From an uncultured Erysipelotrichaceae bacterium (GTDB taxonomy: Bacteria; Bacillota_I; Bacilli_A; RF39; UBA660), in assembly GCA_902793375.1 (NCBI GenBank), contig CADBDE010000013.1:1-36901 (forward strand): 36,901 nucleotides of DNA. The letters are read 5' to 3'. Within the stretch, counting starts at the first letter, position 1, and each line of letters starts with the position of its first letter. Position numbers and translations under genes: made by a program. Below the pieces are notes generated by a model. It did not search any database. It was not told the origin of the DNA and was given only the letters and a program-made list of their open reading frames with translations. Positions 15,727-23,457 of the stretch are shown piece after piece.

Positions 15727-16932
15727 ATGGCTGAATTAAATAGTTTATCCCAGTTATTAGAAGGCTTTAAAAACTTCTATGATGGTGAGATGCAATCGGT
15801 AAGTGGTGTTTCAAGTAGCGTAGCTTCTTCTTTGTCTACAGCTGCAAATACTTTAAGTGATGCAATGTCACTTTTTAGTAAAGCCTCAAGTGACTCAGCT
15901 ATTTCATCTTTAAATGGTGGAGTGGCTCTTGCTAAAGAAGGTATAGAAAGAGTTAAGAGTCATGTAGAAGGAGATATTGCATCATTACTTGGGGATGCAG
16001 GAAGTTTAAGAACAGGAACAATTCAGAAAATTCTTGATAAAATAGAAGAAGGTAAAGCTTGGAAAGAAGCATCAACTGAAAAAGATGAAGATGGTAAAAC
16101 CATTACAAAACAAAATGATCAAGCTAAAATTAATGAAGCAAATCAATATATAGATAGAATGAATAGTAAAGGTGAAGCTCAGCTTAATGCAATGGCAGCA
16201 GCTATAAATGGTGTAGCTTTTGGAGTAACTGGAAATATGACACTTGGAGGATCTTTAGGAAAATCAACTACATATGCTGATGGTTATCATTTTAATGGAG
16301 ATGAATGGGAAAAAGATAATCCTGAACCAAAATATGAAGAACCAAAGGAAGAAGATAAAAAAGTTGATAAGGTTGAAAGTGAGCCATTAACTTTTATAGA
16401 AGGAGTTGGAGCGGTTGCTTCTGGCGTTGTTAGTGCACCATTGAAACTTGTTGAAGGAGTTGCTGATTTTGGAGCTATGATTCTTGGTGGAATTGTAAGT
16501 ATCTTTAGTAGAGAAGCAGCCGATTCAATATATGATTTTGCTTCTAAAGATCTAACAAATGAATTATCAACAGCAATAATGGGAGAAAAAATTACTAATT
16601 CTGATTTATATAAAGGAACACAATCTGTTGCAAAGTATGCAGGATATCAAGTTGCTAGGTGTATTGCTCCACCAATTGGAGCTATGGCAGCTCAGGTAGC
16701 AATGAGTGGAAATGCAATGGAAAAATTATATGCAAGTACAGGACGTGCTGATATATCAATTGGAGCTGGATTATTATTAGAAGAAATTCAGGGAAGATTG
16801 AATGCTGGTGGAGGAAAACTTGCAACTGATTTTGCAAAAGAAACTGCCGCATATGTTTTACCAGAAGTAGTCACTAGAGTTGCAGACCCAGGAGATACTT
16901 CTAATAAAAAAGAGGATAAAAAGGAGGAATAA
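15727..16932 (+). CDS. LXG-like type VII substrate with hydrophobic C-terminal region, 401 aa
   Basis: AAAGGAGG before the ATG gives a clear start. Residues 1-165 are a Ser/Ala-rich helical head without a Trp-x-Gly turn, in the position and size of an LXG-type targeting domain. Residues 195-218 are a charged Glu/Lys/Pro linker. Residues 219-262 form a Gly/Ala/Val hydrophobic block (GVGAVASGVVSAPLKL, ADFGAMILGGIVSIF) that could insert in a membrane, followed by further amphipathic segments rich in Ala and Gly. No enzyme motif is visible. A membrane-acting effector is the simplest guess; a surface protein is possible. Two WXG100-like genes precede it, and a DUF4176 gene starts two bases after its stop. 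Confidence 0.7.
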   Translation: MAELNSLSQLLEGFKNFYDGEMQSVSGVSSSVASSLSTAANTLSDAMSLFSKASSDSAISSLNGGVALAKEGIERVKSHVEGDIASLLGDAGSLRTGTIQKILDKIEEGKAWKEASTEKDEDGKTITKQNDQAKINEANQYIDRMNSKGEAQLNAMAAAINGVAFGVTGNMTLGGSLGKSTTYADGYHFNGDEWEKDNPEPKYEEPKEEDKKVDKVESEPLTFIEGVGAVASGVVSAPLKLVEGVADFGAMILGGIVSIFSREAADSIYDFASKDLTNELSTAIMGEKITNSDLYKGTQSVAKYAGYQVARCIAPPIGAMAAQVAMSGNAMEKLYASTGRADISIGAGLLLEEIQGRLNAGGGKLATDFAKETAAYVLPEVVTRVADPGDTSNKKEDKKEE

Positions 16933-16934
16933 AA

Positions 16935-17225
16935 ATGTTAGAAAAAGGAGAAAAATTTTTACCAATAGGTTCAATAGTAGTTTTAAAGAATGCTACTAAA
17001 AGAATTATGATTACTGGATTTGCTAGTATGTCACCAGAAACAGGAGATACTGTTTTTGATTATAGTGGTTGTTCTTACCCTGAAGGCTTTTTTAACTATA
17101 ACCAAGTATTGGTATTTAATCATGATCAAATTGACAAAGTATATTTCAAAGGATATACTGATGAAGAATCAACAGAATTTCATAAAGTACTTATTGAAGA
17201 ATTAAATAAAATAGAAGAAAAATAG
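16935..17225 (+). CDS. DUF4176 family protein, 96 aa
   Basis: The pattern LPIGSIVVLKNATKRIMITG followed by YPEGFF, VFNHDQIDKVYFKGYTDEE and a C-terminal helix matches DUF4176 proteins, which are recurrent small partners in LXG/type VII effector loci. The length is typical. AGGAGG precedes the start. It is the last gene of the first cassette. Its exact job is not known; roles in effector maturation or as a cytosolic chaperone have been considered for LXG-locus accessory proteins. No clear terminator follows, but a strong promoter begins 49 bases downstream. Confidence 0.85.
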   Translation: MLEKGEKFLPIGSIVVLKNATKRIMITGFASMSPETGDTVFDYSGCSYPEGFFNYNQVLVFNHDQIDKVYFKGYTDEESTEFHKVLIEELNKIEEK

Positions 17226-17273
17226 TATATAATGAAAAATGTGTAAAATTTATATATATTTTTTACAAATAAA

Positions 17274-17302
17274 TTGACAAAAGAAAGAAAATATATTACG
17301 AT
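17274..17302 (+). promoter_or_regulatory. Promoter of the Esx pair
   Basis: A perfect TTGACA (17274-17279) with a 17-base spacer precedes TACGAT (17297-17302). It gives the two WXG100 genes at 17367 and 17681 their own expression, followed by a roughly 55-base leader with GAGGAGGTGA. Confidence 0.6.
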
Positions 17303-17366
17303 TAATACATAAGAATAGTGAGGCTAAGTTCTACCTATTTATATATATTCGAGGAGGTGAATATAA

Positions 17367-17657
17367 ATGGTTTTAAAAGCAAGCCCAGAAGAAATTAGAA
17401 CTGCAGGAAAAGGATTAGTAGATAATGCTGAATCATATCTTGGATCAGTTAAAAATCTTTATAACACTGTAGATAATCTACAACAAAAATGGCAAGGAAG
17501 CGATAACGTTCAATTTGCTAATACTGTTAATGGTTATAAAGAAAATATCAATGCTTTAGGACAAGTTATTGGTAATTATGGTGTTTTCTTACAAGAAACA
17601 GCAAATAGTTTAGAGAAGTTACAAGCAGAAATCGCTCAACAAGCAAGTAACTTATAA
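17367..17657 (+). CDS. WXG100 protein EsxA-like, 96 aa
   Basis: A textbook WXG100: 96 residues, two helices, Trp42-Gln43-Gly44 in the turn (QQKWQGSDN), no signal peptide. GAGGAGGTGA precedes the start, consistent with high expression. It is followed after 23 bases by a second WXG100, and the two probably form the secreted Esx heterodimer or two homodimers of the core system. Codon choice is more regular (GGTTAT, CAAGAA) than in the cassette genes, which fits an abundant product. Confidence 0.92.
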   Translation: MVLKASPEEIRTAGKGLVDNAESYLGSVKNLYNTVDNLQQKWQGSDNVQFANTVNGYKENINALGQVIGNYGVFLQETANSLEKLQAEIAQQASNL

Positions 17658-17680
17658 AATAATTAAAGGAGGAATAATAA

Positions 17681-17998
17681 ATGTACGAAGGTTTAAATGT
17701 TGATTCAGTTGAATTACGTAATTCTGCTGCTTCAATGAGAAAAGACGTTAATGATATGAGTGCAACTCTTGATACTGCTACTCAAACAATTAATGGTACA
17801 GCAGCTTCTTGGGAAAGTGCAGCAGCTGAAAATTTAAGAGCTAGATATACAAGTCTATCTGCTAAATTTACAGATTTCTACACTGCAATCCAAAATTATG
17901 CTACTTTCTTAGATAACACTGCAGCATCTTATGAAGCTGCCGATAAGAAAATCGAAGATAGAGCTAATGAATTACTTAACCAAGGATATAATGCTTAG
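17681..17998 (+). CDS. WXG100 family protein, 105 aa
   Basis: It has the helix-turn-helix size of the family, with Trp44-Glu-Ser in place of Trp-x-Gly (ASWESAAAENLRARY), a known tolerated variant. AAAGGAGG precedes the ATG. The C-terminus contains YEAADKKIEDRANELL, close to the YxxxD/E export signal of type VII substrates, here as Tyr-Glu-Ala-Ala-Asp. It is the partner of the gene at 17367 and is followed by a terminator. Confidence 0.9.
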   Translation: MYEGLNVDSVELRNSAASMRKDVNDMSATLDTATQTINGTAASWESAAAENLRARYTSLSAKFTDFYTAIQNYATFLDNTAASYEAADKKIEDRANELLNQGYNA

Positions 17999-18015
17999 TT
18001 AGTATGATATAAAAT

Positions 18016-18037
18016 AAGAGCTATGCTCTTTTTTTTT
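18016..18037 (+). terminator. Intrinsic terminator after the Esx pair
   Basis: AAGAGC (18016-18021) pairs with GCTCTT (18025-18030) over a three-base loop, followed by seven further T. Confidence 0.85.
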
Positions 18038-18087
18038 GTGTATTATAGTTGTATAATAATATTGTATATATAAGGATAGGAGAGTGT

Positions 18088-18891
18088 ATGGATAAATTTT
18101 TTGATAAGCTTACTGACTTAGGTATTGATTCAGGTTTTAAGTTACTTGGCTTTTTTGTAATACTATTTGTAGGTTTTAAAATTGTTAAACTAATTATTAA
18201 GATAATTAATAAAGATAGGAGATTTAAATTATTTGATAAAAGTGTTCAATCTTTTATTTCTAGTTTTTTAAATATTTTTCTAAAGTGTATTGTTTTAATA
18301 ACTTCTCTTGCATATATAGGTGTTCCAATGACATCTATGATAACATTATTAGGTACAGCTTCTCTTGCTATTGGTCTTGCTTTACAAGGTGGGCTTACAA
18401 ATATGGTTGGGGGATTAATGATTTTAATATTTAGGCCATTTAAAGTTGGAGATTGGATAGAAAGCAATGGTATAAGCGGATGCGTAGATAATATAACGGT
18501 TTTTTATACTGAAATATCAACTTTGGATAGCACTAAGGTAGTTCTTCCAAATGGAAGCCTTGCAAACTCTAATATTAAGAATTTTACAACAAATAGAAAA
18601 AGAAAATTATGTGTTGATTTTTCTGTAAGTTATGATAGCAACATTGACGAAGTAAAGAAAATATTAAATAAAGTAATAGAAAATGAAGATTTAGTTTTAA
18701 AAGATGAAGAAGTGTTTATAAGACTTACTCAACATTCTGATAGTGCACTTATTTTTACAGTTCGTGTTTGGACTAAAAATGAAGACTTTTGGACACTTAA
18801 ATTTAATTTATTAGAAAATGTTAAAAAAGCATTTGATGAGAATGAAATAACAATTCCATTCCCTCAAATGGATGTTCATTTAGATAAATAG
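18088..18891 (+). CDS. mscS: Small-conductance mechanosensitive channel MscS, 267 aa
   Basis: This membrane channel opens under membrane tension to release solutes after osmotic down-shock. ATAGGAG lies upstream of the ATG at 18088. There are three transmembrane segments (about 16-40, 52-75 and 80-115); the last is the Gly/Ala-rich pore helix (LGTASLAIGLALQGGLTNMV) followed by GGLMILIFRPFKVGDWIE. The beta domain contains VVLPNGSLANSNIKNFT, and the alpha/beta C-terminal domain ends in PFPQMDVHL. The length matches the E. coli-type family (286 aa). It precedes the prepilin-like gene by ten bases and may be cotranscribed with it. Confidence 0.95.
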   Translation: MDKFFDKLTDLGIDSGFKLLGFFVILFVGFKIVKLIIKIINKDRRFKLFDKSVQSFISSFLNIFLKCIVLITSLAYIGVPMTSMITLLGTASLAIGLALQGGLTNMVGGLMILIFRPFKVGDWIESNGISGCVDNITVFYTEISTLDSTKVVLPNGSLANSNIKNFTTNRKRKLCVDFSVSYDSNIDEVKKILNKVIENEDLVLKDEEVFIRLTQHSDSALIFTVRVWTKNEDFWTLKFNLLENVKKAFDENEITIPFPQMDVHLDK

Positions 18892-18901
18892 GAGGTTTTT
18901 T

Positions 18902-19933
18902 ATGAAAAAAAATGGATTTACATTAATTGAAATATTAGCAGTTATAGTTATAATAGGTATTATATCTATAATAGGAGTTATTGCTGTATCGAGCAATATA
19001 GCTGAATCTAGAGATGCCTCTGTAGTTGATCTTGCAAAAAATTATGCTGAAGCTGCAAGAACGCTTAGAGGTAAAGGTGATCTTTATTATGAACCAAAAA
19101 ATGGAGAAGCAGTTATTATTCCTTATTCACAGGTTAATGGTACAGAAATTGAAAATAAAGATGTAACAGGTTATGGAGATATATTACCATCTTATTGTTT
19201 TGTAGGTATAGTAAATAATAATAATAACTATACATATTATGTTAATCAAATGGATGAAGGATATCATATGCTTGATAGAGCAGAATATAATTCTGTATCA
19301 AAAGATGATATTTTAGTAGGAGTAGAAGAAGCTGCAAGAGTATCTTTACCAGAGATTAAAGCTCCATTTAATGATTTTCATATTACATATGGTAATGATA
19401 CTTATGAAATAAAAGGTTTAAAAGCAAAGTATGATGTAACATTTACTACACCTGGTATGATGAAATTTGGTTCCAAAAATGTTGCTGGAAGAATTTTAAT
19501 AGAAAGCAATAAGGTCACAGTATTTGTTGAATCTAGTTCAGTTTTATCCGTTCCAAAAGGAGAATATGAATTTACTACACAAGGTAATATGGATGGATAC
19601 AATAAAGTTTGGTCAAGAACTGGAGGAAATTTTAAAGTTGCTATAAAACAATCTACACCTGATGAAGCTTTATTTAGTTTTATAAATAATATTAATAAAC
19701 CTATTGTAGAAGATATTAAATCTACATCAAAAACAATGTTATCTGGATATTATACAAAGGATAGTTCATACGTATCATCTAGTGCAAATCATAAAGGAAA
19801 TATAGCTCTTTTTGATACATTTATGATTTCTGGAAAGTTTAATAATATAGATGGTAATACAATTACATACAAAAATGTGAAATATACTGTTAATAATACA
19901 GAACTATTAACGTTAATTCTTAAGAAAATTTAA
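18902..19933 (+). CDS. Prepilin-like protein, 343 aa
   Basis: GGAGG precedes the ATG by seven bases. The N-terminus MKKNG|FTLIEILAVIVIIGI is a type IV prepilin/pseudopilin signal with cleavage after Gly5 and Glu at +5. The rest is a large extracellular beta-rich region (residues 60-343) with Asn-rich turns and one short hydrophobic segment at the extreme end (LLTLILKKI). Unlike the protein at 1047 it has no GC-rich variable end and no GDGTxxNPY close, and beyond the helix it is not alike. No pilus assembly genes are present here, so it may use a machinery encoded elsewhere or act as a minor pilin or membrane-tethered surface protein. Confidence 0.8.
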   Translation: MKKNGFTLIEILAVIVIIGIISIIGVIAVSSNIAESRDASVVDLAKNYAEAARTLRGKGDLYYEPKNGEAVIIPYSQVNGTEIENKDVTGYGDILPSYCFVGIVNNNNNYTYYVNQMDEGYHMLDRAEYNSVSKDDILVGVEEAARVSLPEIKAPFNDFHITYGNDTYEIKGLKAKYDVTFTTPGMMKFGSKNVAGRILIESNKVTVFVESSSVLSVPKGEYEFTTQGNMDGYNKVWSRTGGNFKVAIKQSTPDEALFSFINNINKPIVEDIKSTSKTMLSGYYTKDSSYVSSSANHKGNIALFDTFMISGKFNNIDGNTITYKNVKYTVNNTELLTLILKKI

Positions 19934-19973
19934 TGTCTAAAATTGTATAACTTTTTTACTAAATTTAACGAAC

Positions 19974-20015
19974 AAAAAAGAAGTGCTTTACACTTTAAAA
20001 AGCATTTCTTTTTTT
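19974..20015 (+). terminator. Intrinsic terminator after the prepilin-like gene
   Basis: AAAAAAGAAGTGCTTT (19974-19989) pairs with AAAGCATTTCTTTTTT (19999-20014), with one G-T pair. Confidence 0.85.
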
Positions 20016-20249
20016 CTTGAAAAATAAAGGAAAAATTAAAAAAATAAAAAAATCAATTTTTTAGTTTTTGCATTTTTTTAAAAAAATGCAAAAATGCAAA
20101 AATGTATAGAAGCCTTTAAATATAAAGGAATTATCAAAAATGGTCACATAAGATTTTTTGAAAAAATCAAAAAAATCACTTTACACATTTTTCGAAAAAT
20201 TAATTTTCTTATTTTATAAGGGTTTTGAAAAAAAGTTAAAATTTAGTGA
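20016..20249. other. AT-rich intergenic region with several palindromes
   Basis: No gene is visible. A perfect 15-base inverted repeat without a loop occupies 20065-20094 (TTTTTGCATTTTTTT against its complement), followed by a further TGCAAAAATG copy. Smaller dyads lie at 20112-20127 (CCTTT...AAAGG) and 20152-20168 (GATTTTTT-G-AAAAAATC). They sit upstream of the nrdD promoter and could be binding sites or remnants, but I cannot match the NrdR box or another known operator. Confidence 0.5.
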
Positions 20250-20277
20250 TTGACTTCTTCATATTATGATATAAAAT
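20250..20277 (+). promoter_or_regulatory. Promoter of the nrdD operon
   Basis: TTGACT (20250-20255) and TAAAAT (20272-20277) are 16 bases apart; the predicted start is near 20284. Confidence 0.55.
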
Positions 20278-20316
20278 TAAGTTATCAATAGAGATAAAAT
20301 GAAGAGGTAAAATAAC

Positions 20317-22629
20317 ATGGATAACGCAGAGATTTTTGAAAATTTAAAAGTAGTTAAAAGAAGTGGTAAGAAGGTTGACTTTGATGCTACTAAAATAGCT
20401 ATTGCAATAAAAAAGGGTTTTGATAATATTGTTGTATCTGATGAAGAGGTAGAAATTGGAAACTACACTGAAAAAGATATGCAAAAAGTATTTCAAGCAG
20501 TTATTGCTAGAATTGCTAAAGAATACAAAGATGAAGAAAAAATTAAAATAGAAGATATTCAAGATATGATTGAAGATGAAATGAACAAAAAAGGTTATAC
20601 TGAAGTTGCTCAATCATTTAAGGAATATCGTGAAAGACGTGCACAATCAAGAGAAATGTTCTTTGATGATAAGAAAAAACATAAATTCTTAAAAACACTT
20701 GAAGGACTTGGACTTAAAAGTGCACACGAAGATGATACAAAAAGAGAAAATGCTAATGTTGATGGAGATACAGCAATGGGAACTATGTTACAGTATGGTT
20801 CTACTGTATCAAAAGAATTTGCAAAATCATATTTAATGAAAAAAAGATTTGCAGATGCTCATGATGATGGTGATATCCATATACATGATTTAGATTTCAT
20901 GCCAATGGGGACAACAACATGTATGCAAATAGATATTGCTAAATTATTTAAAAATGGATTTTCAACAGGACATGGTCATTTAAGAGCACCAAAAGATATA
21001 ATGAGTTATACTGCACTTGCTGCAATTGCAATTCAGTCAAACCAAAATGATCAACATGGTGGTCAATCAATCCCTGCATTTGATTATTATATGGCTCCTG
21101 GAGTATTATTAACATTTAAAAAACAATTAAAACAAACATTATCTGATTTACTAGATTATTCTGGATTTGAAACATTTGTTAATATGACTATTCTAGTAAG
21201 AGAAATAGATAAATTAGATACAATTGGAGTAGAAGCTAGTTATTTTGAGAAATTCATTAAAGAAAATGAAACTCTTGAAAGACTATTTAAGATGGCTATT
21301 GATAAAGCTTATAAGAAAACAAATAGAATTACTTATCAAGCAATGGAAGCTTTTGTTCATAACTTAAATACAATGCATTCAAGAGCTGGAGCCCAAGTTC
21401 CATTTTCATCAATTAACTTTGGAACTGATACAAGTTTAGAAGGAAGAATGGTTATTGAGAATTACTTACTTGCTGTTGAAGCAGGACTAGGACATTCTGA
21501 AACACCAATATTCCCTATATCAATTTTTAAAGTAAAAGAAGGAGTAAACTATAATAAAGAAGATCCAAACTATGACTTATTTAAGTTATCTTGTAGGGTA
21601 TCTGCAAAAAGATTATTCCCTAACTTCTCATTTATAGATGCTCCATATAACTTACAATATTATAAACCAGGAGATTTCACTACAGAAGTTGGATACATGG
21701 GATGTAGAACAAGAGTTCTTGCTAATAAAGCAGATCCAGATAGATGTGTAACACCAGGACGTGGTAACTTATCATTTACATCAATTAACTTACCAAGACT
21801 TGGAATTAAGCATGGTATTTGTACTAAACAAAGAGAAAAAGCTGATTTGAAAGGATTCTTTGAAGAGTTAGATGAACTACTTGAATTATGTAGAGATCAA
21901 TTGCTTGAAAGATTTGAAATACAATGTTCAAGACATGTTTATAACTTCCCATTCTTACTAGGACAAGGTGTATGGATGGATAGTGAAAAACTAAAACCTG
22001 AAGATAGATTAAGAAAAGTATTAAAGCATGGTACATTATCTATTGGATTCATTGGTCTTGCAGAATGCTTAAAAGCATTAATTGGAGAGCATCATGGTGA
22101 ATCTAAAGAAGCTCAAAAACTAGGACTTAAGATAGTAGGACACATGAGAGAAAAATGTGATGAATTTGCAGAACAATATAAGTTAAACTTTACTTGTCTT
22201 GCAACACCTGCTGAAGGACTTTCAGGAAGATTTGTAAATATAGATAAAGCTATTTATGGGAAAATAAAAGGAGTTACTGATAGAAGTTACTATACTAACT
22301 CATTCCATATACCAGTTTATTACAATATAACAATTAAGAATAAGATTGGACTAGAAGCTCCATATCATGCACTTACAAATGCTGGACATATCTCTTATAT
22401 TGAGTTAGATGGTGATACATCAGAAAATGTAGAAGCATTTGAAAAAGTTGTAAGAATTATGAAAGAAGCAGGAATTGGTTATGGTGCAATTAACCATCCA
22501 GTTGATAGAGATCCAGTTTGTGGATATGTAGGAATTATAAAGGACGTATGTCCAAAATGTGGTCGTCGTGAAGGCGAAGGCGTAAGCTTAGAGAGAATAA
22601 CATCACTAGATTGTTCTTGTGGTAGATAG
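20317..22629 (+). CDS. nrdD: Anaerobic ribonucleoside-triphosphate reductase NrdD, lacking its glycyl-radical end, 770 aa
   Basis: It makes deoxyribonucleotides without oxygen. GAAGAGG precedes the start. Residues 12-110 form an ATP-cone (VVKRSGKKVDFDATKIAIAI). The barrel shows family stretches such as NQNDQHGGQSIPAFDYYMAPG, VPFSSINFGTDTSLEGRMV and CVTPGRGNLSFTSINLPRL. The C-terminal zinc site is Cys735 (VCGYVG), Cys745-x2-Cys748 (CPKC) and a CSC near 766-768. The chain then ends at TAG right after CSCGR. In the E. coli enzyme the zinc site is followed by the radical motif RVCGYLG and about 25 more residues; here that part is absent and is found as a separate downstream frame at 22654. The TAG is in the same reading frame as that gene. 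Confidence 0.95.
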   Translation: MDNAEIFENLKVVKRSGKKVDFDATKIAIAIKKGFDNIVVSDEEVEIGNYTEKDMQKVFQAVIARIAKEYKDEEKIKIEDIQDMIEDEMNKKGYTEVAQSFKEYRERRAQSREMFFDDKKKHKFLKTLEGLGLKSAHEDDTKRENANVDGDTAMGTMLQYGSTVSKEFAKSYLMKKRFADAHDDGDIHIHDLDFMPMGTTTCMQIDIAKLFKNGFSTGHGHLRAPKDIMSYTALAAIAIQSNQNDQHGGQSIPAFDYYMAPGVLLTFKKQLKQTLSDLLDYSGFETFVNMTILVREIDKLDTIGVEASYFEKFIKENETLERLFKMAIDKAYKKTNRITYQAMEAFVHNLNTMHSRAGAQVPFSSINFGTDTSLEGRMVIENYLLAVEAGLGHSETPIFPISIFKVKEGVNYNKEDPNYDLFKLSCRVSAKRLFPNFSFIDAPYNLQYYKPGDFTTEVGYMGCRTRVLANKADPDRCVTPGRGNLSFTSINLPRLGIKHGICTKQREKADLKGFFEELDELLELCRDQLLERFEIQCSRHVYNFPFLLGQGVWMDSEKLKPEDRLRKVLKHGTLSIGFIGLAECLKALIGEHHGESKEAQKLGLKIVGHMREKCDEFAEQYKLNFTCLATPAEGLSGRFVNIDKAIYGKIKGVTDRSYYTNSFHIPVYYNITIKNKIGLEAPYHALTNAGHISYIELDGDTSENVEAFEKVVRIMKEAGIGYGAINHPVDRDPVCGYVGIIKDVCPKCGRREGEGVSLERITSLDCSCGR

Positions 22630-22653
22630 AAAAAGAAAAGAGGAGAGGATATT

Positions 22654-22827
22654 ATGAAAAAAGAAGTTGAAGTTGAGGTAACAGCAAAAGAAAAGAAAAC
22701 TACAGGAGAAGGAGTTGGATTTGAAAGAATCAGAAGAATTACTGGATATCTTGTAGGAACAGTAGATAGATTCAATAACGCAAAACGAGCAGAAGAACAC
22801 GACAGAGTTAAACATTCATTTGACTAA
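22654..22827 (+). CDS. Stand-alone glycyl-radical domain of NrdD, 57 aa
   Basis: AGGAGAGG (22641-22648) lies five bases before the ATG, so the frame has its own translation start, and its TAA overlaps the nrdG start (TAATG). After a charged 20-residue head, residues 24-54 (ERIRRITGYLVG, then DRFNNAKRAEEHDRVKH) match the C-terminus of full-length NrdD, which in E. coli reads VTRRVCGYLGSP, then FNAGKQEEVKRRVKH. Gly31 would be the radical glycine that NrdG activates. It is in frame with nrdD, eight codons beyond the nrdD stop. It may work as a separate subunit inserting into the NrdD barrel, as GrcA/YfiD does for pyruvate formate-lyase. Confidence 0.85.
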   Translation: MKKEVEVEVTAKEKKTTGEGVGFERIRRITGYLVGTVDRFNNAKRAEEHDRVKHSFD

Positions 22828-23378
22828 TGTTTATTAGACTTGCAAGCAAGTTACAAAAAGACAGCATTGTAGATGGAGAAGGAATCAGGGCAGTTATTTG
22901 GACTCAAGGTTGTCCTCATAAATGCCCGGGATGCCACAATCCAGGTACGCATGACTATAATGGTGGTTTTTTAGAAGATGTTGAAGACTTAAAAAAAGAG
23001 ATAAATACTCTTGATGATGAGGTAGGAGTAACTTTCTCTGGGGGAGATCCATTTGAACAGCCTGAAGCATGCTTCGAACTTGCAAAGTATATTCATAGTA
23101 TTGGGTTAAATGTGTGGTGCTACACTGGATATACTTATGAACAATTATTAAAAAAGAAAGAAAAAAACTCTGCCATAAGTAATTTCTTAAGTGAAATTGA
23201 TATTCTAGTTGATGGACGATTTGTCATGAAACTTAAAAGCTACGAAATAAAGTTTAGAGGTTCTAAAAATCAAAGAATTATTAAAGTTCCTGAATCCTTA
23301 AAGAGTGGTAAAGTAGTCATTTATGATTGTGATGAAAAGAAAAAGAAGGAATCAAAGAAAAAAGAAATATATATATAA
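22827..23378 (+). CDS. nrdG: Anaerobic NrdD-activating enzyme NrdG, 183 aa
   Basis: This radical SAM enzyme generates the glycyl radical on the reductase. The iron-sulphur motif CPHKCPGC (C-x3-C-x2-C, near residues 30-37) is followed by HNPGTHD, and SAM-binding VTFSGGDPFEQPE lies around residues 70-82. The family stretch DILVDGRF occurs near 128-135. A Lys-rich tail follows residue 165. The start is coupled to the small glycyl-radical gene, so radical donor and radical acceptor are translated in tandem. The length is near the usual 150-180 residues. Confidence 0.95.
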   Translation: MFIRLASKLQKDSIVDGEGIRAVIWTQGCPHKCPGCHNPGTHDYNGGFLEDVEDLKKEINTLDDEVGVTFSGGDPFEQPEACFELAKYIHSIGLNVWCYTGYTYEQLLKKKEKNSAISNFLSEIDILVDGRFVMKLKSYEIKFRGSKNQRIIKVPESLKSGKVVIYDCDEKKKKESKKKEIYI

Positions 23379-23379
23379 A

Positions 23380-23407
23380 ATGATACAGAATTCTGTATCA
23401 TTTTTTT
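23380..23407 (+). terminator. Intrinsic terminator after nrdG
   Basis: A perfect 22-base palindrome (23380-23401: ATGATACAGAA and its complement) is followed by T to 23407. Confidence 0.85.
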
Positions 23408-23457
23408 GTAGAGAAAAAAAATAAATGGTATGATATAATATAATAGGAAGTGATAAT

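Noticed and set aside
22627-22629. Read-through or recoding of the in-frame TAG between nrdD and the small glycyl-radical gene
   Set aside because: TAG ends other clear genes here (for example at 17225, 17998, 25353 and 26581), and the downstream frame has its own strong ribosome binding site and ATG.
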